Assembly (NCBI GenBank): GCA_963576785.1
Contig: OY756141.1
Coordinates: 1,550,001 to 1,614,000 of the forward strand
Source: Chlorophyllum brunneum
Taxonomy: Eukaryota > Basidiomycota > Agaricomycetes > Agaricales > Agaricaceae
Direction: 5' to 3'
DNA length: 64,000 nucleotides
Both the position numbers and the translations under genes were made by a program. Of the stretch, positions 12,326-24,157 are shown one piece after another (the stretch's first letter is position 1; each line of letters begins with the position of its first letter). The notes beneath the pieces were generated by a model. That model ran no database searches and was not told the origin of the DNA. It saw only the letters and a program-made list of their open reading frames with translations.

Positions 12326-13455
12326 CTAGAGGAAGAGCTTGAAGGGGTATCCGCGATTCTTGATACGGAAAAGGGAGATCAAAACGGAGTAGATAATGAA
12401 TATGACGGCCGACCAGAGGTATACTTGAGCGCGTTGGCGGTTTGGGGAGTTCTGGCTTGGGACAACAAGGATAAGCATGAGGAAGGAGAAGGAGAGAAGA
12501 CCATCTGCAATGAAATGTCAACGGAGAGCGTACAAGCAGAGGGAGAACGAAACGTACAGATGAACGCGACCACATGAACCTCCTGACCGTACTGAGTCTG
12601 GAAACCAGCAGCGATCCAGCCACCTCCGCCAACGTAAGGCATATTCCTGATACGAGTGAACATGTAACCAGAAATCATGACGAGGGAGGTGGCGACGATT
12701 CCCAGAGCCCAGGTCCAGCGGGACTGAAGGAGTGGAGAGACGAAACGGAGGGAGAGGAGGAGGGAGAGACCAAGAATGGAGGTGAGAGCGACACGCGCCC
12801 AGTCGATGGGGTCGCTGTAGGGGATTTGGACGGGTGTATACCTGGAGAGGAATTCCGCGAGTGGAGCGGCGTCGAAACCCCTGGTGAAGCATAGTCAGTG
12901 GATATGGTCGAGGGGATGGAAGGAGGTGTGACGTACTCGGAGAAATCGTACTTGGCGGGAGTGGATTGGGCAGTTGCGCGGTCGCCTTCGGTGGGTGCAT
13001 AGGCCAGGACCACTGGTGCGGACGATATGCCGAGCTGCGGGGGTCAGAGCACGGGACTGGAACACTACAAGGACACCAAGTACCTTCTGGAAGACGGCGG
13101 GACCCTCATCAAAGTCGAGCGAGGCGAAGAAGTGGTTGTCGCGCTGGTCGGGGGGTAGGCTGGACCAAGCCTTTGCAACGGCGTTCCATGCGGGTTCAAA
13201 CTCCCTTGAAAAGGTCAGGCAATGGTGTTGTGGAGGAGAACGGACGTACTTGCAGGGCATGCACTTGCGTCGCTTGTCGAGGGCAGTGAGCTGGACCGAG
13301 GCGGACCAGGTGCGCTTGGGGGATGTAAGGAGGTCGAAGGCTGCTGGGTCGAGGCGGATGAGGCCATTTCCCTGGTGGGCAAGCCTGGCGAGGGAGTCTT
13401 GGGGGGATGCGGCGAGGGCGAGCGGGGCGAGGAGGACAGCGAGGAAGGCCTTCAT
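12326..13455 (-). CDS. OST3: Oligosaccharyltransferase OST3/OST6-type subunit
   Basis: This is the thioredoxin-like subunit of the ER oligosaccharyltransferase. It delays disulfide formation or recruits the translocon so that nascent chains can be N-glycosylated. The start at 13455 gives the signal peptide MKAFLAVLLAPLALAASP. A lumenal thioredoxin-like domain follows with the redox motif KCMPCK (CxxC), then WNAVAKAWSSLP and FFASLDFDEG. Four C-terminal membrane spans are visible, including WARVALTSILGLSLLLSL, an IVATSLVMISGYMF segment and VYLWSAVIFIIYSVLISL. The C-terminus is RIKNRGYPFKLFL. Introns lie near 12511-12556, 12887-12940, 13034-13083 and 13198-13249. It is divergent from PIK1, with only 74 bases between the two start codons, so they must share a promoter. 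OST3 versus OST6 cannot be settled from sequence, and most basidiomycetes carry a single form. Confidence 0.9.
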
Positions 13456-13529
13456 GGCGGTAGGACGTGTCGATTCCCAAAAAGGAAGGAGGGTGGGGTG
13501 AGCCCCCGCGCAGTGCAGGCGGGTCTGCA
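13456..13529. promoter_or_regulatory. Very short bidirectional promoter, OST3/PIK1
   Basis: Only 74 bases separate the OST3 start codon (minus) and the PIK1 ATG at 13530. No TATA box is visible. The stretch is purine-rich on the plus strand (AAAAAGGAAGGAGGGTGGGG). Transcription start sites for one or both genes may lie inside the other's transcribed region. Confidence 0.5.
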
Positions 13530-16500
13530 ATGCCATCGCATGCACTCCTCCTCCGTCTCTTCCTCTCCCCCACCTTCTTCTCCCTCCACGTCGCCCTCAA
13601 ATACCTTCTTCTCTATGCAGACAACATCGGCATCACCTACTATCTCACCCGCAGACTCAGGCTCCTCGACGTCCACGAGCTCTACGACGTCTGGGGATTC
13701 ATATGGTGATCGTCCTGGCTCCCCGCTCTAACCGGTCTATTCAACATTCCTATCCAGCCATCTCCTCGTAACTCGTCCGACAAAGTCACGGGCACTCGAG
13801 GTCTTTGTTGTCGAGACAGCCCAGCGCTCAACTCACGTTGCAATGATCGTGCGTCCCCACTCAACAACCCCTTCCCCAGCCTGACAATTTTCCAGACTCT
13901 GTGGTTCATGCAAGCCTCCCTCCATGACCTCTCCTCGACCCGCCGCGAGTCCCAGTCCTTTACGATTTGTCAACGCATCCTTCATAAATGTCACGAGATA
14001 ATATTCAACGATCTACCACACCCCATCTCCTCTCCATACCCCCCCTTCAAACTCTCCGCCTATTCCCCCTTCTCTCGGAAAAAAGTCAGACATCATGCCG
14101 AACCTACATTTGTTGGTATTGGCGTCGTCCTCGCCGCCGCACCTGGTATGCCTCCCCTTGCCGACTTTACCGGCCAGATTGCCCTTGAACAAGGCCGTGC
14201 CGATGACGATGGGAGAGAGTTGCGCAGTCTGCAAACGGTCGAGACAGATATTGCACCCGGCATTGTCCTCAAGTCAGCCGATTCCGCTGGTGTGGACGAC
14301 GACATAGATGAAGTTGATAGCCCGCAAATGGAAGAGAGTGGCCAGTCATCTCCCGCTCCTCTTTCGGGACAAGCAGATAACCAAGAGATCATACGCCAAG
14401 GCACTTCCATAACTCGCCGTCGCACTATTGCCGCCGCCCAAACAGTACCTGCTCTACCACTGCACCTACGTTCAATTCGCCGGTCGAGGGCTTCTGAAGA
14501 TCCTCTTGGACAACTAGACTCTGAGATATCACCTACAGGCCCACACCAATCTTCACCCTCCCTTTCCGCAGTCAAAACCCCCCTCCGATCTGCCGCTCCT
14601 AATACCGCAGATGTGCTTCTCGAGATGTATGACTTACATGCTCAAACTCAACTTTTACGAGGCCACTACTGTCACTCAGAGGTACGCCAGTCACTCGTTC
14701 TAATTTTGGCTGAATCAAACACAATCACCAGATCCAATTCATACTGGATCTCGAAAATATCTGCAATCGCCTTTTGATCGTACCAAAACCCGCACGAGTA
14801 AGCGCACTCAGGGCAGAACTTACCGCATTGAACCACAAGCTGCCAGCCGAGGTAGATTTTTCGTGTATTTGGGCCTTGGCTGGCTACTAATTCCCTTCTC
14901 TTAGGTCTGTATGCCAATGTGGTGTAATTCCTCAGATACTCCCCAAGGTCCTAATAGTGTACCTCAGCCCCATCACCGCATAGTTAGGATCCCTCCCGGT
15001 GAAAGCGTCGTACTGAATTCTGCAGAACGAGCACCATATCTACTCTTTATTGAAGTCCTACACGACGATCTCGACTTTGACCCCGCCAAACGGGCTAACA
15101 AAGAGGTGCTCAAGAAGATAGTAGCCAAGGAGGATGAGAGAAAGGGTGCCTCAAAGGACCTCGTTCCTTTCGGTCGTGGAAAGCCAAAGCACCCAGGACC
15201 ACAACCCAGTACAGACGATGACCTCGTAGCTGGCGATACAGCTACTCCTCGCTCATCCCTTGTGCTCCAGGAACCGTCGCTGTTACCTTTAACGCGAACA
15301 TCGGAGAGCACATTCTCTCCGACGGGGTCGGAGAACCCAGAGGAAGAAATCGACCTTGTCGAACAGTTATATGGGTCGGAACAAATGCTGGGATCAGCGA
15401 ACCTCAACTTAGCAGAATCAATTGTCTTACCTCCAGCTCCAAAGAATAGGGACTTGGATATCGCCGCTTGGTCCGCCTCGGCACCTTCTACTCCAAGCTT
15501 GGATGATGCGGGGCCATCAAGGGGGAACACAATCGTGACAAGAACCCAAAGCAGCGGCGACAACACCACACCACTACCTGTAGGACAAACCAATGGCGGA
15601 CACGGTGTGCTTTCATTAGACGAGTATTCCGAGCGTATGCGAACAGCAGCAATTATGCTCGCACAGCTCAATGCCAACCTGGTTCGTGACCAGGTACCCC
15701 ATTCTGCATCCCTTGGTGGACTTTCGTCCGCATCATCAGATGTAACCTCACCGAGTACTTTATTGAGTAGGGGTACATGGATCCCAGGGACGAGTTGGCT
15801 CACGGGCTCCTCATCTTCCACCTCAGAGGCAAGCTCACCGGACCAACAACCATATTCTGCGATGGTGCAGACACCAGGACAAGGAAGAATGCGACTTCAG
15901 TATGCTGAGGCACAACAAATCCGGGATAGAATTATGAAAGAGATGATGGCGCTTGAAGAGGAACGGATGGAACGGATGAAAGAGAACAGGTCTGGTTTTG
16001 GGAACGAAAACGGTTCAAGTGGCGCGGGTTTAGGGATAAGGGGTGTGGATGTGGGTATCGGCGGCGGAGAAAATAGTGCAGAAGATGAGGGAATTATTAG
16101 ACGGGAGTTGAATAAGGCAGATCCGTCTGCCGTTGTTTTTAGTGAGAGCTGGGCTGCTAAGAAGGTGCGAGCTCTCCAATCGCGAGTGTATATATAATAG
16201 TGAAAGTGTGTGGGATGTAGAGCCGCATAAGAGGGGCATCACCCTATGGACATCTTGGTGTGTCTACTCTACCCATGTGGTCGATGGCAGTAAGACTGAC
16301 ACTTTCTGCCACCTATTTTGTGGCATTGACTTCTTAGCAAATTGGGAGTGTGTACCTGTGATTGTCAAGACGGGTGGTGACTTGCGGCAGGAACAATTGG
16401 CTGTACAGCTGATACGGGAGTTTCAGCGGATATGGTCTGAGGAGAACTGCCCTTGTTGGGTGCGATAGTGAGCCTCCCAGCTAAGTGACCAGAGTCTAGT

Positions 16501-17373
16501 GCCCTAACGAGGACGACTAGCTTCCGAATTTTGATTCTTGGTGCCACCTCTGGTTTAGTAGAAACCATCACGGACGCCGTATCAATACATTCGATCAAAA
16601 AGGCGGAATATGCGAAGCGGTTGGCACAAAATAAATTGGGATATGTTACACTTATGGACCACTTCAAGTCGGTAAGTCGAGTGCGTGCTATGCAGTCAGT
16701 AGCTAATACTGAGTACACAGACCTACGGCGATCCAACCTCCGCCAAATTTGCCCGTGCCCAACGCAACTTCGCAAAATCTCTTGCTGGGTACTCTGTCGT
16801 CACATTTCTCTTGCAAGTCAAAGACCGACACAATGGAAACATTCTCCTTGATCGGGACGGTCATCTCATCCATATTGACTTTGGGTTCATTCTCAGCAAC
16901 ACACCAGGCAACATTGGTTTCGAGGCAGCACCGTTCAAGCTACCGCCAGAGTACATCGAGGTCCTCGGTGGTGCGAACGGAGCACCATTTCTCGAATTTC
17001 GCAAGTTATTCAGGGAGGGTTTCGAGGTTGCCAGGAAGCATTGTGATCGGATTATCAGTAAGCCCGTTCAGGTATGACAGCTTGAATCATCGATAAACCG
17101 AGTTTTCAGCATTGGTTGAACTAATGCAGAAAGACTCAGCCTTACCGTGCTTTGCACTCTATGGCGAACAGACAGTACAATATTTGAGAGACAGGTTCCA
17201 GCCAACGCTGACGCACTCCTTGGTTGGGGAGTACGTGGACCGGCTGATTGACACGTCCCTGGGTTCCAATTGGACGAGGCTGTATGATTCTGTGAGTACC
17301 CTGAATCCAGATAGCAGTTCGCCCGTCCTGACGGAGTTGGCAGTATCAATATTATTCTCAGTCCATCCTGTGA
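13530..17373 (+). CDS. PIK1: Phosphatidylinositol 4-kinase, PIK1 / PI4K-beta type
   Basis: It phosphorylates phosphatidylinositol to PI4P at the Golgi and nucleus, which drives vesicle exit from the trans-Golgi. Exons 13530-13705, 13758-13848, 13896-14681, 14732-14851, 14905-16164, 16221-16257, 16338-16467, 16521-16671 and 16721 onward keep frame. The N-terminal lipid-kinase-unique helices begin almost at once (ALLLRLFLSPTFFSLHVALK, then YADNIGITYYL). The pre-kinase block AEVCMPMWCN...HHRIVRIPPGESVVLNSAERAP is characteristic of Pik1. A Ser/Pro-rich insert separates this from the catalytic core: ANWECVPVIVKTGGDLRQEQ (ATP-binding Lys), the catalytic loop DRHNGNILLD and the metal-binding IDFGF. 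The C-terminus is YQYYSQSIL, made by splicing 17291 to 17344. Exon 6 is only 37 bases. The extra open residues before 13530 lack an ATG, so 13530 is preferred. Confidence 0.93.
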
Positions 17374-17716
17374 ATCTCAGTCTTCTTCCGTCCATATCAT
17401 TTTTTGTTTCTCCACCACCGATCAGTACATAGTACCTCCACGTTCTTATTCATGAGCACATTACAGATCCGGGAAAGTAAGAACGAACATAAAATAACGG
17501 AAGCTCACTAGGACAACTCTTGCGTAAAACAACTGTATCGAAAGTCCATCGGATCCTCTATAGTCCTGCTGTAACTAAGAGCGGTGATAACAATCGGTTG
17601 CAAAGAAACAGGTAACTAGATTAGAGTACATTTTTGAAGCCATGTGTTTAAGGGAACATTCGATCATAACGGTTTAGGCACGAATACCCTTCATAGTCTG
17701 TTTGACGGATAGAAAT
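17374..17716. terminator. Convergent 3' region of PIK1 and mannosyltransferase A
   Basis: This 343-base spacer separates facing genes, is A/T-rich and has no open frame or RNA signature. It probably consists of the two overlapping or adjacent 3' UTRs. Confidence 0.4.
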
Positions 17717-19717
17717 TTAGGTTCCACTGTTATGAAAACGCTTGATCAACGCACCAAAATTATCTTTCTCATCGCACCAACATTTACCTTTTCGGTGAGC
17801 GTCGCCTTGTGGGCAATGTTGGAAGGGCTCATGTCGGTAACCTAGAGACGTATTCAAACTGGCGATAAATACCAAATGATAATAAACTCACCAATGTCAT
17901 TGAAGAAGTGCTATATTGTGGCCAGATTTAATCAATACAGACTCGATAGCTCTATACTTGACGACTTACGATCTGTTCCTTCTTTGCGAAAAGCGCGGCA
18001 CCAATGCTGTGCACAGGAGCATCTCCCCAGCGCTACGAAAACCGTTTGAGCCCCACCCGACTAGATCGAGTGCAGTTGGCTGACCTCATAATAGAATCCA
18101 CCAGCTTTGTCCAAATGATCAAAGAACTTGGAATAAGCCTCTCCTCTCCAGAAGTCTAGGTCACCAATTTCGAAATTACTCCAGACTGGATTTTATCTGG
18201 TTAGTGAATTATGCATACAACGGAGGGGACGCGTACAGTGACAGCGGTTGTAGGTACCACCATTGTCATCAGAAATAAACTCCATCGAGTTTCCAGGTGC
18301 TACGAGACCTGGGTTTTGGTCAATGAACTCTAGAATTGGAGGACTGTTGAAGACTCGTTTCGCTGGAATGATAGAAATGCTTCACACCTTTGACAGTCTT
18401 CCAGAGTGTCTTGATCGTTGATTCGTATTCATACAACGAGATTGTGAATCCTAAGTGGGAAGATCAGCCATGGCATCCAACCAGGAACCCACTAGGTTCC
18501 TTACCATAAACCTTTTTCTTATCTTCCATGATGAGGAACGGATCATAGTCGATGTCACAGAAGAATTTAACGTCGGGTCTATTGAAAGGCGAGTCAGATA
18601 TGATTAGGCAGGACAAAGCTCTATGCTCACTCGACTCTACAAGGGTTTCCGATGATGTTAGACAAACTTGAAATTCCCGCCATTGATAAGACCTGTGACA
18701 TACCTCCAGTAGTACCTATATGGCTTAAGGACCTCTTGTCTGTAGAAGAACTGATAGGTCCATGTGAGCTAAAGGGCCAGCGAGATGTAGAGAAATGCTA
18801 CGAACTCCAGAATTGAAGCGACACATGTTGCGGTACCTACAAAAGTCAAGTTAAGACCGGGGTGGAAAATCATTGCGTATGACACGTACGGGACGCTGCC
18901 TGTGCAATGACATGAATATCAGATTACCACCCCCGTAAGTCAGACGCGAACGTACCTCCATAAATTACGTTATCCTTGACCATACCCTGTCTTGCTGCTT
19001 TGGCTTTCTCTTCGTCAATCCACTCTGGTTGAGTCCAATCTTCATGCGGAATCAGACCATACTTGATGGGCGAATCTGTCAATACCTCAATACGCCTAAT
19101 AAAGCAAGCCAAGAAACACGACGTGTCAGTAAAATGCTCCACCCGCCAAGACCACGAAAGTGTCGTCAATCGCATGATGGAATGGATAGAACGCACCTCT
19201 TGAATTTATCCTCAAAGGGCATGTCATTGAGCAACACATAGTCATATCCAAATTTCCTATTAAACCTATCCTCTATTTGCTTGATGCTGTTCGCGACACC
19301 ATTGGCATCGGAGTTTCTGGCTAATTGAATTGATCATCAATTGTTCATTAGCGACACGTATGCAACAGAACTCTTTGGTATAAACGTACCAAGGATGACA
19401 ATGGCCGCATTAGCTCTCCGTCCTTCCGCTACAGTCTTATTGGGTTTGAGGTAGTACTCATCGCCAACCGGTGTGTTATATGGTAGGTTATTGGTTCCGC
19501 CTCCGAGGTGTTTTTTGAGGCTCTCCAAGGAAGTCGCCCGACCATACACCTCGTTTGAGAAGCTGAGGATGTAGTGTAAGCTGATCTATAAGCGGTGGCA
19601 AATTCCACAACAAGGAAAAGAGATTGAAATTGAATGTGAGAACATTGGCGAGAGCGGTGAAGTTGGACATACGATTATGACCAGAACCAAGAAGAGGTAT
19701 CGCATAGCGGTCATCAT
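17717..19717 (-). CDS. GT15 alpha-1,2-mannosyltransferase, KRE2/MNT1 family (copy A)
   Basis: A Golgi type II membrane enzyme that adds alpha-1,2-mannose from GDP-mannose to O- and N-glycans of cell-wall and secreted proteins. The start at 19717 gives a short cytosolic N-terminus and anchor (MMTAMRYLFLVLVII), then a stem. The catalytic domain is spread over about a dozen small exons: RRANAAIVILGT, IEDRFNRKFGYDYVLLND, RRIEVLTDSPIKYGLIPHED, YRNMCRFNSGFFY, YRYYWRVEP, FFCDIDYDPF, YNRCHFWSNFEIGDLDFWR (the region holding the family's nucleophile Glu), WGDAPVHSIGAALF and the end motif CPQGDAHRKGKCWCDEKDNF. It stops at 17717-17719 after FHNSGT. It is the downstream member of a tandem pair with copy B (same strand, 344-base gap). 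A CACGTG element lies about 130 bases upstream. Which KRE2/KTR subfamily it belongs to cannot be decided by eye. Confidence 0.92.
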
Positions 19718-20061
19718 GGCTGCAGAGCGGAGTGTCCCTCGAACACGAGGAGAGACACGAGAATAGTGAGAAAGAGCTGAGTGGTGAGAGGAATAGAATC
19801 AATTTACTACGTTACAGGGATCCCGCACTTGTTACCATCACCCACCACGTGCTCTTATGAGGTGATCACACATCACTGGACCCACCAACACCAACGAGAA
19901 CCCCAGTCGTGTCCATTAGCAAAGTCACTCGTGAACAAAGAAAATATCCAAGGAAAGACTACGGTATGGTGCTAATATATATACAAGTACATGCAGGTCT
20001 AATGACGAACCCGGCTCGTCCGTCTGCTGGTAATCTCCCCTTTCCAGGTCATCCTTCTGTC
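19718..20061. promoter_or_regulatory. Promoter of mannosyltransferase A
   Basis: A 344-base gap between the tandem mannosyltransferases. It contains a CACGTG E-box at 19846-19851 and otherwise no gene. It must also carry the 3' end of copy B. Confidence 0.4.
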
Positions 20062-22029
20062 TCATGAATCTGTCGAATCTTGTTTGAACAACTTCTCGAA
20101 TCGACTAAGGCATGAATTAGGGGCATAATCTGAAGGGAGACAGATCAGAGAAGTCATGAGATACCGATTGGTCATTAAACATACCAAAGCTGTCCTTGGA
20201 GTCGCATGAACACCGTCCCTTTACCCAGTCGTCTCCGCTCGGGCAGTGCTGGAAAGGGTCATGGCGGTAACCAATGTCACGGAAGAAATGTACTTGGTCC
20301 CTTGACGCAAAGAGTGAAGCAGCTATGCTGTGAACGGGTGCATCTCCCCATCGCTAAAATAGATTGTGTCATGGTAATGCCTCTTCATCATCTCAAAACT
20401 CACCTCGTAATAGAAACCGCCTTTGGATTCCAAGTGGTCAAAGAACTTCTGGTACGCCTCACCTCGCCAGAAGTCCATGTCGGCGATTTCGAAGTTGCTC
20501 CAGACTAAGGGATCAAGGCTAAGAATTCGAACCCCAAACATGGGTACTGCGGCTTACAGTGACATAAGTTGTATTTAGCGCCACCGTTGTCGGACAAAAA
20601 GCCCAAAGCGTTGTTTGGGTGCAAGTAATCCGGGTTTCTTTTGATAAACTCTGTACGATGTATAAGATAGCGGTAACGGCTGGAAGTACGAGCTTTACCT
20701 TTGACTGTCGACCATAAGGTCGGAATTGTTGGTTCCCATTCTACCAACGAGATGGTAAAGCCTGGAATTTCATGAGTATGCTGCGGCGCTCTTCGCCGAC
20801 TGGTTTGCCACTCACTATAGACCTTGTTGTTTTCTTGCATAAACACAAATGGGTCATAGGTCACGTCGCAGAAAAATTGCACGCCGGGTCTTCGCACAAT
20901 CAGCATCACAACGGGCTATATTTAATTGGAGACTTACTCAACCCTAGTTTAAAGGAGCTCCGGGATTAATTTTATTCCTCAAGAGAAAGGAAAGTCGTGA
21001 GGCTTACCGCCAATAATAGCGGTACGGTTCCAGAAGCTCATGCTTGAAAAAGAACTATAAATAGTATAAGCGGGATGTCATCACGGCACGCTGCGCAATA
21101 AGAGGACTCACCCCAGAGTTAAATCGACACATATTTCGGTATCTGCAAAGGGAGCCAGGTTTGAGACGGGCGCTGTATCGCCGTTTCATGAACAAGTGTC
21201 CCACTTACGAAACACTACCTACGAGATGATCAACCATCGAACGTTTCAAACTTGATCGTGATGAAACTCACCAGCGTAGATGATGCCCTGGGCCATCATC
21301 CGTGAGCGACCAGCTCTTGCACGATCTTCGTCTATCCAATCAGGTTGATACCAGTCGTCATGAGGAATCTGGCCAAAGTGAACAGGTGCATCTGTTAGGA
21401 CTTGGACCCGTCTAGAGCAGCCTGAGAGCGTGTAGACCATAAAAATAAATATAATAGCGCACGTTTTGAACTCGTCTGTGAAGGGTTCCTCGTTGAGCAG
21501 GACCCAAGGGTATCCATAGTGTCTGTTGAAACGGTCTTCCATCTGGCGAATGCTCGTAATGACGCCGGAAAGGTCTGAATTCCGACACAAAAAGACGAAG
21601 GTCGCATTTGCGCGTTTTGGTGGTGAGGGGATATCTGGCGTAGGCTCGGGAGAGGCCACTTCGACGAGCTCTGTTGTAGTGGATATTTCTGTTGTAATCT
21701 CCGTGACTGTTTCCGGAGAGGAGTCCAGATCCTGGTCGAAATCCGAGTCCAAGTCGGGGTCCAGGTCCGAGTCGACGAGGAAGGAAGGCGGCGTTGTGGC
21801 GGCGGTGGTGTTGAAGACCCTATCATGCGCCATTTGCCATTTTTCGCTAAGATTTGAAAAGCTGGCGAGGCGGGAATAGTCGGTATGCAGCATGCTCAGG
21901 ACATAATGAAATGCAACCTGAGCGGGGGTGAGCGGGGGCTGGGGCGGCGGCAAAGTGACTTACGACGGTGACAAAGATGATGAGGATGAGCTTCCTGGGG
22001 CTGGAGGAGAAGAGGGAGAAGGCAGACAT
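20062..22029 (-). CDS. GT15 alpha-1,2-mannosyltransferase, KRE2/MNT1 family (copy B)
   Basis: Same reaction and Golgi location as copy A. The start at 22029 gives MSAFSLFSSSPRKLILIIFVTV, a basic-then-hydrophobic signal anchor spliced to VAFHYVLSMLHTDYSRL. The stem carries an unusual acidic repeat (DSDLDPDLDSDFDQDLD) and a Thr/Glu/Pro stretch that copy A lacks. The catalytic domain then follows the family order: NATFVFLCRNSDLSG, MEDRFNRHYGYPWVLLNEEP, RVQVLTDAPVHFGQIPHDDW, FFCDVTYDPFVFM, KYNLCHFWSNFEIADMDFWR, WGDAPVHSIAASLF and RHDPFQHCPSGDDWVKGRCS. The last exon gives DYAPNSCLSRFEKLFKQDSTDS and a stop at 20062-20064. Exon layout parallels copy A, supporting origin by tandem duplication. It is divergent from TOM40. 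Confidence 0.92.
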
Positions 22030-22613
22030 GGTGAGAGGAAGGGCGAAGGGCAACTGCGGCGGTGGGTGTATTTATTTGGGGGAGAGAAGCATGGCAGGAG
22101 ATAGGTAACAGGCTCGTGGAGAGGAGATTTCGGGTTAAGACAAGTGGAGCAGCACTTCATCTACTCAGTAACCATCATCTTATTTTCTCGTGCGAACCCT
22201 CGCACTCCACCCACCTCTTCTCCCTCTCCCTCGCCTCTGCCCACTAGCCCGTCTCTGTCCCCACTGCTTGCGGTCACCAGCGACGGTCGGCGACGGCTCG
22301 ATCCCCGCCTGCAAATCCATCGCCCCGTCGCCCAAAAGCCGGTCGTGGAGCACGGGCGGTGTTGCCAGGCGATCCCAGTCGCGAACCGGCGAGATATGTA
22401 GTGTACGATTGAAAACCGTAGAGCACCAATTCGACAGGAGAAACGAGATAGGGAGAATATTATTATGTTTTCTGCCCACACCACTTGATTCTCACCGCCA
22501 CCCTGAGTCGGCCTTGCCATTTTTCGACCGGGCCAATGCTTTGTACCTGTTTGGTTCGTTTTTGCTTCCAGACCTGTCCTCGTAGCATTATTTAGTCGTC
22601 CTCAGCCCCCGCT
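22030..22613. promoter_or_regulatory. Divergent promoter region, mannosyltransferase B / TOM40
   Basis: A 584-base gap between divergent start codons, pyrimidine-rich then GC-rich around 22190-22380. Open frames on both strands here have no protein-like features and are probably by-products of GC richness. No RNA gene is seen. Confidence 0.4.
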
Positions 22614-23892
22614 ATGGCCTCTCCTTCTATTCCCGAAAAGTCCTTGCCTGCTGAACCTCCAGCCCCACCAAAGCCCACCGTCGCTCCCTCATATTTCAAC
22701 CCCGTGTCACCACTGTGGAACGCCATCGACCGTTTCAACCAATGGCGCGCAGACCTTGGACTTCCTCATCCCGGAACGGTTGAAAACCTCCAAAAAGAGG
22801 TCAAGGGTGCGCGTAGCTTCCCTCTGACACTCCACTCTCGCATTGCTGACACGTTCTGCCGGAAAAGCCACCCACCTGAACAACTACATGTTCGATGGGG
22901 CTCGTGCCGACCTTACCAAGAGCCTGTCGATGAACCCTCTTTTCCAGGTGACCCACTCCTTCGCATTGGGCTCGCAGACGCTGCCATCATCATACAACTT
23001 CGGTGCCATTTTTGCCAATCAAAAGGTCCGCCACTACGCGCGAGGTTTATCCCGTCGTAACTAACCGCATTTTACAGGTGTTTCTCCAAGGAGGCGTCGA
23101 CCATGAAGGCAACGTCAATGCTAGGTTCAACCATGGTTGGTCAGATCACCAGGTCACGAAAGCTCAGGCGCAAGTGAGTCTTTCGTACCTTTCAAAAGAA
23201 AAGTACTCCAACATATATTGTCCCTAGTTTTCGCAGCAAGCCGGGCAGAACATGATCCAGTTGGAGCACGACTATCAAGGACGCGATTTTAATTTGAATG
23301 TCAAGGGAATTAACCCATCCCCTGCCGATTTCACGGGTATCTACGTTGGCAGCTACCTCCAGTCCCTTACCAAAAACCTTGCTCTGGGTATCGAAACTCT
23401 CTGGCAGCGCCCCAACCCTGAATTATCGGAAATGAGTTCTTCGTATCTCGCCAAATACACGAGCAACGATAAAAACTGGATTGCAACCGCTCAATTACAA
23501 CCCGCGGGTATCCTTCAAGCTACCTATTGGCACAAATTGAGCGAGAAGGTGGAGGTCGCTGCCGACCTACAACTTATTGCTGCACCGACGCGACGCGACG
23601 CCGTTGCCACCCTTGGTGCCAAATATGACCTGAGATTGGCTACTTTCCGCGCTCAGCTTGATTCTACCGGTAAAGTATCAGCGCTCCTCGAACAACGCTT
23701 CACCCCTACTTTCGCCTTCTTGGTTTCGGGTGAGATCGACCACTTCAAGGTACGTCGTGATCTGCTGATTACGGAGACTCCATCTGACGACACCCCTTTC
23801 TTTCGTAGAACGCTGCCAAGGTTGGCGTTGGTGTGATGATTGAGAGCTCCAGCTTGACTCCCGAAGAGATGGGCCTTCCCCCTCAACCCTGA
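22614..23892 (+). CDS. TOM40: TOM40, channel of the mitochondrial outer-membrane translocase
   Basis: A beta-barrel protein that forms the protein-import pore of the TOM complex. The start at 22614 opens MASPSIPEKSLPAEPPAPPK, a Pro-rich cytosolic segment. The typical Tom40 N-terminal block PLWNAIDRFNQWRADLGLPH with PGTVENLQKEVK comes next. After splicing the barrel reads ATHLNNYMFDGARADLTK, NPLFQVTHSFALGS, YNFGAIFANQK, FLQGGVDHEGNVNARFNHGW and a QLEHDYQGRDFNLNVKG segment, continuing as alternating polar/hydrophobic strands to SGEIDHFKNAAKVGVGVMIE. It ends MGLPPQP at 23892. Length (about 350 residues) matches fungal Tom40. Introns lie near 22808-22868, 22946, 23025-23077, 23172-23228 and 23750-23808. 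Identification is secure. Confidence 0.94.
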
Positions 23893-24049
23893 TTATAGTA
23901 TAATCTATCCCACTATAGAATAATATCCCTCTACTCGTGCATAATGGACGTCCTTCGTTTACGGTTACTTCTGTGCCTGTTACGACTTTCATGATCGGCA
24001 ATATACACAGCTGGGAGCCTGTATTTTGACTTGGATCGAGAGGTTGCAA

Positions 24050-24057
24050 TGACGTCA
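24050..24057. promoter_or_regulatory. CRE/ATF-type palindrome TGACGTCA
   Basis: A perfect TGACGTCA about 100 bases upstream of the ABC ATPase start codon, in the TOM40-ABC gap. bZIP factors of the ATF/CREB group bind this site in fungi. Function here is inferred from position only. Confidence 0.3.
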
Positions 24058-24157
24058 GTACGGATAACTGCAGGTCGAATCTCCTGAGAGGGCACTCTGA
24101 CCAAACGTCCATGTGCGTCTCTTTTCTTCTTCCTTTCTCCCCCCACTAACAGCGCAT

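Noticed and set aside
13452..13731. Several long frames on both strands around the OST3/PIK1 junction
   Set aside because: They are GC-rich shadows of the two real N-terminal exons and have no independent features.
14093..15821. Long minus-strand frames opposite PIK1
   Set aside because: They lie over conserved PIK1 exons and are antisense shadows.
22161..22585. Overlapping frames of about 120-130 codons on both strands upstream of TOM40
   Set aside because: They are explained by GC-rich promoter DNA; the translations are low-complexity Arg/Pro/Ser without domains.
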